Virus record (IMG/VR): IMGVR_UViG_3300036785_000256 | Span: 1 to 54,231 of that record | From: a virus | Length of the DNA: 54,231 nucleotides | Reading direction: 5' to 3' (one strand) | Part shown: piece by piece, positions 23,081 to 31,165 of the stretch | Numbering within the stretch: the stretch's first letter is position 1 | Layout: every line of letters begins with the position of its first letter | Position numbers and translations under genes: made by a program | The notes under the pieces: generated by a model | Databases searched by the model: none | What the model was told of the DNA's origin: nothing | Seen by the model: only the letters and a program-made list of their open reading frames with translations

Positions 23081-24445
23081 ATGCTGGCTTCCCAGATTCC
23101 GCTCAAGGTAAATCAGCCATGGGCGCACAGTGCCGGCGTCAACTACATCCGCCAGCCGCCGCAAGCGTCGCAGATCGGCATCACCGATGGCGCGGCCAGT
23201 TTCGCCGACGGCTTTCCGCCGTTGAACTTCCAGCCGATATCCTCCGGCGGTATCCCGCCGTTCGGGCAGGACATGAACGGCCTGCAAAACCAGATCACCG
23301 CATGGCTGCGCTGGCAGGCCGCAGGCGGCCCGGTGTGGTATGACAGCGCCTTCCAGAGCGCGATCGGCGGCTACCCAACCGGTGCCAAGGTCATGTCGGG
23401 CACCACCGCCAACCTGCTGTGGGTATCCCAGACGGACAACAACCTGACCAACCCGGACGCCAGCGGCGCGGGCTGGACGGTGCCGACGTTTGCCGATCCA
23501 GGTCTCGCCGGAATTATCGTCACCGGACCTGGAGGCAGCGGCGCCAACCTCAGACTGACCGGCAACGGAACGACTACGCCGATCAAAACCATCCGCGCGG
23601 CGAACGGCAACTTCTCGGTGGTCAACAACGCTTATTCAGCCGAGATCCTGAGCCTCACCGACGCCGGCACCCTGACGGTCCCGGGCAACTTCACCGCCAC
23701 CAACGTCACCGCCAACGCCACGCTGACCGGCGCCACGGTGAATTCCAACGGCAACCTCAACGCCAATGGCAACGGCAGCGTGGGCGGGCAATTGGTGGTC
23801 GGCACCGGCCTTTATGCCGGCACCTATTTCAGCCCGAACATCTTCAACGGCCGGGAGTGGAACTTCAGCGTCGACACTAACACCGGCACCAAGTACCAGA
23901 CCTACCGCGCCGGCGGCTGGTATGATGCCTGGAACGGCCAGGGCGGGGGGCGCTCTTGGAACACGCCGGGCGGCGCGATGACGCTCGACGGCAGTGGCAA
24001 CCTCAATACGTATGGCAACGTCACCGGGCTCACGCTCGCCTCCAACAATGGCAACGTCACCGCCAACAACGGCCGGCTGCGCGCCGCCTATGGCGCCACC
24101 GGCAGCGGTGACAGCAATGCCGCGACCCTGCTCATGGACTTCGTGTTCGCCAACGGCAATCCGCAAGGCTGGCTAAAGCTGCCCAACGGGCTGCTGCTCC
24201 AATGGGGACAGGGCTCCACCGTTAACTGGACCCTGATGGCATTCAACATCGCGTTCCCCAACGCATGCATGGCGATCTGGTGCACCGAGGGCGCGGCGCC
24301 CGGCACGTGGCAAGGCCCCACGCCAACGGTTCACGCCGGCAGTCAGGCAGGCCCTGCCAACTTCATCCACTGGACCTACAACTGGAATGGCAGTTCCTGG
24401 ATCAATTCCAACAACACCTGCTACTGGCTGGCGATAGGATGGTGA
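23081..24445 (+). CDS. tail fibre 1 (gp53-like C-terminus)
   Basis: 454 residues. The N-terminus (MLASQIPLKVNQPWAHSAGV, FADGFPPLNFQPISSGGIPP, FGQDMNGLQNQITAWLRWQA) is a baseplate-binding fibre base. The middle is Asn/Gly/Thr-rich beta-repeat. The C-terminus (WLKLPNGLLLQWGQGSTVNW and a terminal C-Y-W-L-A-I-G-W) resembles the receptor-binding knob of gp53-type fibres. It is not related to the later fibres over its N-terminus, so this phage may carry two fibre types. Confidence 0.8.
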   Translation: MLASQIPLKVNQPWAHSAGVNYIRQPPQASQIGITDGAASFADGFPPLNFQPISSGGIPPFGQDMNGLQNQITAWLRWQAAGGPVWYDSAFQSAIGGYPTGAKVMSGTTANLLWVSQTDNNLTNPDASGAGWTVPTFADPGLAGIIVTGPGGSGANLRLTGNGTTTPIKTIRAANGNFSVVNNAYSAEILSLTDAGTLTVPGNFTATNVTANATLTGATVNSNGNLNANGNGSVGGQLVVGTGLYAGTYFSPNIFNGREWNFSVDTNTGTKYQTYRAGGWYDAWNGQGGGRSWNTPGGAMTLDGSGNLNTYGNVTGLTLASNNGNVTANNGRLRAAYGATGSGDSNAATLLMDFVFANGNPQGWLKLPNGLLLQWGQGSTVNWTLMAFNIAFPNACMAIWCTEGAAPGTWQGPTPTVHAGSQAGPANFIHWTYNWNGSSWINSNNTCYWLAIGW

Positions 24446-24449
24446 GCAG

Positions 24450-24995
24450 ATGCCGCAATACGCACAGATCAATCCGTCGGACCCTGACCGCCACGTGATC
24501 GGCTGGTACGACACCGACCTGCTTGACTACCCAACCCTGCCGCCGTCGGAAGCCATGTTCCAGGTCACCGAAGCCGAGTGGGAAGGCCGCATGGCGAACA
24601 CCGCCGGCTGGGCGGTGGATGCCTCCGGCCGCCTGATCGAGCACGCCGCGCAGCCGCTCGAGCCGCCAACCCTCGCCGACCATGCGTATATGGCGCTGAA
24701 CCAGCCGGCGACGATCGAGTGTGCCTCGATGCCGGAACTCAACGCCAACTACAGCGTGACCGACGAGGCGCGCACCCGCATGAGCAGCGTGGTGGGCCTC
24801 TACAACGCCACCGGACGGCTGTCCCGCGCCGGCGACAGCATCGAGTGGGTCGACGTCGCTGGCAGTGTCTATACGTGGCCGGCGGCACAGTTCCTGAACT
24901 TCGTGGAGGCGGTCACGACTTACACCCACGAACTGACTCTGATCATGTCGACCAACACCGGCACCCTGCCGTCCAACGTGCTGGCGATCCCGTGA
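24450..24995 (+). CDS. fibre-associated protein (DUF4376-like)
   Basis: 181 residues. The N-terminal third (P-D-R-H-V-I-G-W-Y-D-T-D ... PPSEAMFQVTEAEWEGRM) resembles tail fibre assembly proteins. The C-terminal half (CASMPELNANYSVTDEARTR, M-S-S-V-V-G-L-Y-N, G-D-S-I-E-W-V-D-V-A-G-S-V-Y-T-W, QFLNFVEAVTTYTHEL) matches DUF4376. Probably a chaperone or attachment partner for fibre 1. Its stop overlaps the next GTG start. Confidence 0.7.
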   Translation: MPQYAQINPSDPDRHVIGWYDTDLLDYPTLPPSEAMFQVTEAEWEGRMANTAGWAVDASGRLIEHAAQPLEPPTLADHAYMALNQPATIECASMPELNANYSVTDEARTRMSSVVGLYNATGRLSRAGDSIEWVDVAGSVYTWPAAQFLNFVEAVTTYTHELTLIMSTNTGTLPSNVLAIP

Positions 24996-25402
24996 AGACG
25001 CTGCTGCTCGATCCGGTGACGTGGGATCTCTGCCTCGATGCCAACGGCAACCTCGCGGTGGCGTCCGATCCCTACAGCGTGGCGCAGGACGTGGCCTCGG
25101 CGTGCCGGCTGTTCATCGGGGAGCTTTGGTTCAACACCACCAAGGGCATCCGGTATTTCGAGGACATCCTGGGCAAACGGCCGCCGCTAAGCCTGATCAA
25201 GGCGGCGCTCAACAACGCGGCGCTGACGGTGCCCACGGTGGCCACCGCGCAGAGCTTCATCCAGGCCAACAACGACCGTGAGGTGACCGGGCAGGTGCAG
25301 GTCACCACCACCACGGGCGGCACGGTGCTGGTGACGTTCCCGCTGGTCGGACAGGGGCGCTTCATCATCGGCGTGAGCGGAATCGGCCAGGGAGCAGTGT
25401 GA
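24992..25402 (+). CDS. gp25-like baseplate wedge protein
   Basis: 136 residues from GTG 24992. It has the pattern L-L-L-D-P-V-T-W-D-L-C-L-D-A-N-G-N-L-A-V-A, YSVAQDVASACRLFIGELWF, NTTKGIRYFEDILGKRPPLS, LIKAALNNAALTVPTVATAQ, DREVTGQVQVTTTTGGTVLV, typical of phage gp25/Mu gp46-like wedge proteins. The position after fibre 1 is odd; this gene normally lies before J, which hints that fibre 1 and its partner were inserted or the block was rearranged. Confidence 0.75.
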   Translation: MKTLLLDPVTWDLCLDANGNLAVASDPYSVAQDVASACRLFIGELWFNTTKGIRYFEDILGKRPPLSLIKAALNNAALTVPTVATAQSFIQANNDREVTGQVQVTTTTGGTVLVTFPLVGQGRFIIGVSGIGQGAV

Positions 25403-27228
25403 TGCCCGACAACAGTTCGCCCGGCTGGTATTTCTCCCAGGTTCCGAGCACGAACCAGTGGAACGCGAGCTACGCGGTCAAGGTGGACGCCACCAACGGC
25501 TATGCAGCCAATCTGCTGGTGGATGGCCTGCTGCTCGACCACGATCCGCTGGGGCCGATGGAAGCCGTCACCCGCCAGTATGTCGACAGCCATGGCGGCG
25601 GCGGCGCTGGCGGCGCTGGCGTCACGATTGGCGACTTGCCGCCGGTCTCGCCTTCCATTGGGCAACTCTGGTTCGACGGGGTCGGGTCTCAGTTATATCT
25701 TTATTACGACGATCCCGACTCGTCGCAATGGATACCGGTGGTCAACCAAAGTTCCAATCTGGCGAGCGGCGGGTACTTACAACTGGCCGGTGGTAGCATG
25801 ACCGGCGCTTTGGTGCTGGCGGCTGATCCGACCACCGCATTAGAAGCGGCGACCAAGCACTACGTCGATACTAGTGCCAGCGCCGGTATTCCTGAGGCGC
25901 CGACCGATGGCCAGAACTATACGCGGCGTGGTTCTGATGCGTCATGGCAGGTAGCTGGAACGGGCGTCACTTCGTGGAACAACCGCACCGGTGCGGTAAC
26001 CTTGCTGTTGACTGATGTGACCGGGGTGGGCGGGGCGCCGATCACCTCGCCCAACTTCGCCGGAACGCCATCGGCGCCTACGCCGACTGCGGGCGATAGT
26101 ACGACCAAGCTCGCGACCACGGCCTTTGTCGCCACGGCGATAGGGTCCATGGCGCCCGTGGTGACGCAGTGGAACGGTCGGACGGGCGCGGTCACGTTGC
26201 AGCTTACCGATGTGACCTCGGTGGGAGGGGCGCCGCTCGCATCGCCCACGTTCACCGGCACGCCAGCGGGGCCGACACCTACGGCGGGCGATTCCAGCAC
26301 GCGGCTGGCGACCACTTCGTTTGTCACGGGAGCGATCACGGCAATTCCGGCGCCGCCGGCCGCGTCAAGCACGGTGCCGCTGATGAACGGCGCGGCAGCG
26401 GTAGGCGTGGGGACCGCATGGGCGCGGGGCGATCATGTGCATCCGACCGACACGACGCGGGCGCCGCTGGCCTCGCCAGCTTTCACGGGAAGCCCGACTG
26501 CGCAGACACTCACTTTGTCTGCGGCCAGTGGCAACACTAATTTGTACCTCTACAACGCTGGACGTAATTGGGCCGTGATCGCCGCCACTGACGGCACGTT
26601 CTATCCCGCTTTTGACGTAACCGGCGGGGCTGCACGTCTGTATATCACCCCGGCCGGTGCTGGCGTATTTACGGGCGCTCTGTCGTGCGCCGGATTTACC
26701 GCCACTGGCTCAATCGTACTGAACGGTTTCACCGAGGTTAATAATAATGTGCAAATCGACGGTCAGGGCGTACGTTACAACCAATGGGGAGCGAACCTCC
26801 ATGCGCAGTATTGGAACGGGAGCACCCTTACCGCCGTTGTGGATGGAACGTACGTTGGTAATTATCAGTTTACCTCGTGCGACGTTCGGTTGAAGGAGAA
26901 CGTCACGCCGGCACTGGACGGCGCCCTGGCCTCGCTTATGCAGATGCCGATTTACGCCTATGACCGCATCAACCCGGTCAACGGGGACGCCACGCCGATC
27001 GACTACGGCATGATCGCCGATGAACTTATCGGGCTGGCAGACGATTGCGTGACCGTGCCCGATGATCCCGCCATGTGGAAGGGGATCGACCTGTTGTCGC
27101 TCACGGCGCGGACGGTCAAAGGGGTGCAGGAACTCACCACGGCCAACGCCACCTTGCGGGAGCGGACCGAGGCGCTCGAGGCTCGGCTGGCCGCATGGGA
27201 CGCGTGGCTACGGCAGCAAACAGGGTGA
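25402..27228 (+). CDS. tail fibre 2 with S74-type chaperone domain (Ser replaced by Cys)
   Basis: 608 residues from ATG 25402 (GGGAG 7 nt upstream; GTG 25399 is an alternative). The N-terminal anchor (SPGWYFSQVPSTNQWNASYA, VKVDATNGYAANLLVDG, A-V-T-R-Q-Y-V-D) is shared with genes at 31166 and 34027. The shaft has two copies of a TGAVTLxLTDVTxVGGAP unit at 25978-26330. The C-terminal 116 residues are a peptidase S74 intramolecular chaperone: x-D-V-R-L-K-E-N-V, IDYGMIADELIGL, LTARTVKGVQEL. The family's catalytic Ser before D-x-R-x-K is Cys493 here, codon TGC 26878-26880. Self-cleavage may be altered or lost. Confidence 0.85.
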   Translation: MPDNSSPGWYFSQVPSTNQWNASYAVKVDATNGYAANLLVDGLLLDHDPLGPMEAVTRQYVDSHGGGGAGGAGVTIGDLPPVSPSIGQLWFDGVGSQLYLYYDDPDSSQWIPVVNQSSNLASGGYLQLAGGSMTGALVLAADPTTALEAATKHYVDTSASAGIPEAPTDGQNYTRRGSDASWQVAGTGVTSWNNRTGAVTLLLTDVTGVGGAPITSPNFAGTPSAPTPTAGDSTTKLATTAFVATAIGSMAPVVTQWNGRTGAVTLQLTDVTSVGGAPLASPTFTGTPAGPTPTAGDSSTRLATTSFVTGAITAIPAPPAASSTVPLMNGAAAVGVGTAWARGDHVHPTDTTRAPLASPAFTGSPTAQTLTLSAASGNTNLYLYNAGRNWAVIAATDGTFYPAFDVTGGAARLYITPAGAGVFTGALSCAGFTATGSIVLNGFTEVNNNVQIDGQGVRYNQWGANLHAQYWNGSTLTAVVDGTYVGNYQFTSCDVRLKENVTPALDGALASLMQMPIYAYDRINPVNGDATPIDYGMIADELIGLADDCVTVPDDPAMWKGIDLLSLTARTVKGVQELTTANATLRERTEALEARLAAWDAWLRQQTG

Positions 27229-27248
27229 GCAGAGAGGTGGCCTGAATC

Positions 27249-29915
27249 ATGCCGTTTGATTTTCCCTCCTCGCCCAGTGTCGGCGACATCGCCAACGGTG
27301 CCGGTGGCATCCAGTGGCGCTGGGACGGCACAAAGTGGGTGGCGATCGCGACGGGAGGACCGTTCGTCGCGTTGGCCGGCGACACCATGACCGGGCCGCT
27401 GACGCTCGCAGCGGACCCCGCCACGGCGTTGCAGGCGGCGACCAAGAACTACGTCGACACGCACGTGCCCACGGGTGGGCCGTTCCTGCCGCTTAGCGGT
27501 GGGGCGCTCACGAACACCCTGACGATCAGTGCGCCGGCTAATTGGACCCAATACAACTACGCGAACGACTTGGTCCTCACCTCGCAAGGCACCACCTCCG
27601 GTCAGGGCACTCTGACGTTCGCCAGCAATTCGGCCAATTCAACCTATCGCAATACCAACTTCTCGTTCATCCGTTATGGCAACGCGCTTTATGCGTCGAC
27701 GATCGACGCTACGTCGCTCACAGAAACCGATCTGATGTATTGGACCACGACCGGCACTGTTTTTATGGCGAACGTTGCTTTAACCACCAGTGCCACTCTC
27801 ACTCTGGCTGTTGATCCGACTACTAACATGCAGGCCGCCACCAAGCAGTACGTGGACGCCCATGCGGGCGGTGGTGGCAGCCCTGGTCCTGCTGGCTCGC
27901 AGCTTGAGCAGTTTGTAGACCTTTCCGGCTTAGCGACTGCCGACATTCAGGTTCCGACCTGGGCCATGGCCGCCGAGATCAGCGGCTTTGCTTACTTCGC
28001 CGCCTTTACCTGGATGTCACTGCGAGTCTCGTTCGACGGCACGACGTTCAACGCAGGTGCGAGTGACTACCAGAATGTTGGTGCGGAGCACGCTACCGGC
28101 ACCGATGGCTGGACGACGCTCGCCCTTTCGGCAACCGATGGCATGTATCTTACGATCAGTGGCGACGATCCGACCCTGCCGCAGAGTTTCAACGCAGAGT
28201 TTAATGTGACGCGACCGGCCGCGACACAACTCTTCCACCTCAAGACCTATGCCCGGCAGTACACGGCAAGCAATCCGGCGCGTCTGTATCGCGGCGCGTG
28301 GTTGACCTGCTATCCGAATGCCAACCTTTCGACCGCACTTGCCATCAAGGCACTGCGCCTTCTCGCCCCCAGCGCAACCTTTGCTGCGGGATCGTGGATT
28401 CGGGTGCGCTGGCTCGGCGACATTTCAAAGATGCCGGCCGGCATTCCCGAGGCGCCGACCGATGGGCAGAGTTATACGCGGCGTGGTTCTGATGCGTCAT
28501 GGCAGGTAGCTGGAACGGGCGGCGCATCCGGCGTCTCGTCGTTCAACACGCGGACCGGCGCGGTGACGCTGACGCTGGCCGATGTCACCGGCGTGGGCGG
28601 CGCGCCGCTGGCCTCGCCTGCGTTCACCGGCACGCCGTCGCTGCCAACCGGCACCACCGGGATCACCCAGACCGCCGGCAACAGCACCACCGCGCTGGCC
28701 ACCACTGCGTTCGTGACGACGGCGCTTGGCGGTGCCACCGGCGGTGCCACCGTCGGCGATGTCGCGCCCGCTTCGCCGTCGCAGGGCGCGCTGTGGTGGG
28801 ACAGCATCGGTGGCCAGATGTATGTGCGCTACGTCGACGCCAATTCCAGCCAGTGGGTGATCGCCAATTCCCAGGCGCCCGGGGTGCCCGACGCGCCCAA
28901 CGATGCCAACACCTATGCCAGACACGCGGCGGCGTGGGTCGCCTCGCCCACCAATGCCTCCGTCGCGGCGGCCGTGGCGCCGGCACTCAACGCGGTCGGA
29001 CGCAACCTGCTGCACAATGGGCTGATGAACGTAACGCAGCGCGGGGCTGGGCCGTGGACTACTGTGGGAACGCCAGTATATACAGCGGACAGATGGGGTG
29101 TCTTCGCCTCAGCGGGTTCCACGCAATCTACATCAGTTAGTGTGACTACTACTGGCAATCAGACTGATATTGGCGATGAAGCGGCGGCTAAGACACTTGT
29201 CTTGCAATTCACTGGAACGGCCACGGCAGGTTCAATCGTAGAGTATTTCCAACGCATCGAAGGCGTGCGTAGGCTTTCGAATAAGACAGTTACCGTGAGC
29301 CTATGGGGGTGGACGGCAAGCGGCACACTTAATATGGGCATCTCACTCGACCAGTCATTTGGCACAGGCGGTTCGCCCTCGGCGAATGTGACTGGCACAC
29401 CGCAGATAGTAACATTATCAACGACGGCGCAGCGTCGGTCAGCAACATTTACGCTGCCTTCCGTAGCAGGCAAAACGCTGGGAACGAATGGTGACGACTA
29501 TGTTCAACTGTGTCTCTACGTGTCTGGCGCAACGGGTGGTGTGGCATCGCCGGTAGGCGTGCAGAGCGGCACGATCGGTATCTGGGGCGTGCAACTCGAA
29601 CTCGGCCCCACCGCGACGCCGCTGGAGAAGCTGGACCCGCGCATCGATCTTGCGAATGCGCAACGGTTTTATCAGACCGTTGTTGGGTATCTGCTCTCTT
29701 ACGCCACTGCTGGCCAACAGGTTGGAACGTCGGTGGTTCTGCCGGTCGTGATGCGAGGAACACCTACTGTTACTCCGTCAGGGAGTAATAGTGGAGGTAA
29801 CACGGGAGCGATAACGTATTTTCCGACGAGTTCCCAACTCTTTACCTCAGCCATTGTCACCGTGACTGGGGGCGCCAGTTGGAATGTGCCGCTTACGCTC
29901 TCAGCGGACCTCTGA
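27249..29915 (+). CDS. tail fibre 3, large
   Basis: 888 residues. The N-terminus (PFDFPSSPSVGDIANGAGGI, Q-W-R-W-D-G-T-K-W) is a fibre-attachment module also found at 29918. ATKxYVD repeats follow, then a long beta region, a GAVTLTLADVTGVGGAP unit, and a C-terminal receptor-binding part with a jelly-roll-like domain (GRNLLHNGLMNVTQRGAGPW, SIVEYFQRIEGVRRLSNKTV, TLGTNGDDYVQLCLYVSGAT, TPLEKLDPRIDLANAQRFYQ) and a unique tip. DNA at 25918-25966 recurs at 28473-28521. The distal part (29.0-29.9 kb) is visibly more AT-rich than its neighbours, which suggests an acquired tip. Confidence 0.8.
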   Translation: MPFDFPSSPSVGDIANGAGGIQWRWDGTKWVAIATGGPFVALAGDTMTGPLTLAADPATALQAATKNYVDTHVPTGGPFLPLSGGALTNTLTISAPANWTQYNYANDLVLTSQGTTSGQGTLTFASNSANSTYRNTNFSFIRYGNALYASTIDATSLTETDLMYWTTTGTVFMANVALTTSATLTLAVDPTTNMQAATKQYVDAHAGGGGSPGPAGSQLEQFVDLSGLATADIQVPTWAMAAEISGFAYFAAFTWMSLRVSFDGTTFNAGASDYQNVGAEHATGTDGWTTLALSATDGMYLTISGDDPTLPQSFNAEFNVTRPAATQLFHLKTYARQYTASNPARLYRGAWLTCYPNANLSTALAIKALRLLAPSATFAAGSWIRVRWLGDISKMPAGIPEAPTDGQSYTRRGSDASWQVAGTGGASGVSSFNTRTGAVTLTLADVTGVGGAPLASPAFTGTPSLPTGTTGITQTAGNSTTALATTAFVTTALGGATGGATVGDVAPASPSQGALWWDSIGGQMYVRYVDANSSQWVIANSQAPGVPDAPNDANTYARHAAAWVASPTNASVAAAVAPALNAVGRNLLHNGLMNVTQRGAGPWTTVGTPVYTADRWGVFASAGSTQSTSVSVTTTGNQTDIGDEAAAKTLVLQFTGTATAGSIVEYFQRIEGVRRLSNKTVTVSLWGWTASGTLNMGISLDQSFGTGGSPSANVTGTPQIVTLSTTAQRRSATFTLPSVAGKTLGTNGDDYVQLCLYVSGATGGVASPVGVQSGTIGIWGVQLELGPTATPLEKLDPRIDLANAQRFYQTVVGYLLSYATAGQQVGTSVVLPVVMRGTPTVTPSGSNSGGNTGAITYFPTSSQLFTSAIVTVTGGASWNVPLTLSADL

Positions 29916-29917
29916 CC

Positions 29918-31153
29918 ATGGCGCTCGATTTCCCCGCCAGCCCGACCAACGGCCAGACCTTCGCCGGTCCCGGCGGTGTTGTGTATCAGTGGGATGGGTC
30001 GAAATGGATCGTGCTGCCCGGCAGCGGCGGCGGCGCGATGCTGCCGATCACCGGCGGCACCCTCCAAGGCCCGCTGATCCTGGCCGCCGATCCGCTGCCG
30101 ACCGCGCCGCTCGGCGCCGCCACCAAGCAATACGCCGATGCGGGCGTTGCGTCAGCGGAACATAACGTCGGGCGGTCGTATATACACAACGGGCTGTTCA
30201 ATGTACAGCAGCGTGGCACGGGTGCATGGACCACCAACGGGATTTATACGGCGGACCGATGGATCACGACATTTGGCGCAGGCGACGCAAACAGCGTGGC
30301 CATTGTAGCGGTTGCCGATAGTAATCGCGCCCAGATCGGCGACGAAGCGGCACAGTCTATGCTGTTAAACCAGTTCACTGGTGCATCGGGCGCGGCAAAT
30401 TATGTGTTATTAATTCAATCGATCGAGAACGTGCGGCGGCTGGCCAATAAGACCGTAACGGTATCGTTCTTTGCTGTGGCCAGCGCCGCCGGCATGAAAA
30501 TTGGTGTTTCGCTGGATCAGAGTTTCGGGACAGGTGGATCACCGTCGGCAGCGGTGCTGGGCAACGGTCAGGCGGTTACGCTCACCACTGCGTTCGCCCG
30601 CTACAGCCTTACCTTCACGCTACCATCTATTGCCGGCAAGACGTTGGGAACCAACGGCAACGATGCGACAGGGCTTGATTTGTGGCTGTCTTCCGGCAGC
30701 AACTTCGCAGCGCGTTCCGGCAACGTCGGGGTGCAGTCCGGCAACATCTGGCTTTGGGGCATCCAACTCGAACTCGGTGCCGCCGCGACGCCGCTGGAGA
30801 AGTTGGACCCGCGTGTCGACCTTGCGAATGCGCAACGGTTTTATCAGAGTTATTCAGCGCCTCCGCTGCGTGGATCAGCCTCTCCATCCGTAGCTACGGT
30901 CAGCCGGATGGGTATGCTGCTGCCGGTGCCTATGCGAGCCATCCCCTCCGTTGCGATTACCGCACCAATAGGCGTGTATAACGGCAGCCAGGCAAACACG
31001 ATAACGTCCATAGCCGCCAATTATAGCACTAACTTTGCGATAGAAATTGACGGTGTCACTTCTGCCGCCTGGGGCGCTCAAGTGGGGGCTATATATCCAG
31101 CGATGGCTTACCAAGGTGGCGGCGGCACACTGACCGCCTCGGCGGACCTCTGA
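29918..31153 (+). CDS. tail fibre 4, paralogue of fibre 3
   Basis: 411 residues from ATG 29918, two bases after the previous stop. It is a compact version of fibre 3: same N-terminal module (A-L-D-F-P-A-S-P-T-N-G-Q-T-F, VVYQWDGSKWIVLPGSGGG), one ATKQYAD unit, then the same jelly-roll domain (GRSYIHNGLFNVQQRGTGAW, SIENVRRLANKTVTVSFFAV, TPLEKLDPRVDLANAQRFYQ) and a different tip. A 28-nt block (30821-30848) is identical to 29649-29676 exactly where similarity ends. No chaperone domain is present. Confidence 0.8.
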   Translation: MALDFPASPTNGQTFAGPGGVVYQWDGSKWIVLPGSGGGAMLPITGGTLQGPLILAADPLPTAPLGAATKQYADAGVASAEHNVGRSYIHNGLFNVQQRGTGAWTTNGIYTADRWITTFGAGDANSVAIVAVADSNRAQIGDEAAQSMLLNQFTGASGAANYVLLIQSIENVRRLANKTVTVSFFAVASAAGMKIGVSLDQSFGTGGSPSAAVLGNGQAVTLTTAFARYSLTFTLPSIAGKTLGTNGNDATGLDLWLSSGSNFAARSGNVGVQSGNIWLWGIQLELGAAATPLEKLDPRVDLANAQRFYQSYSAPPLRGSASPSVATVSRMGMLLPVPMRAIPSVAITAPIGVYNGSQANTITSIAANYSTNFAIEIDGVTSAAWGAQVGAIYPAMAYQGGGGTLTASADL

Positions 31154-31165
31154 GATGGCACAATC

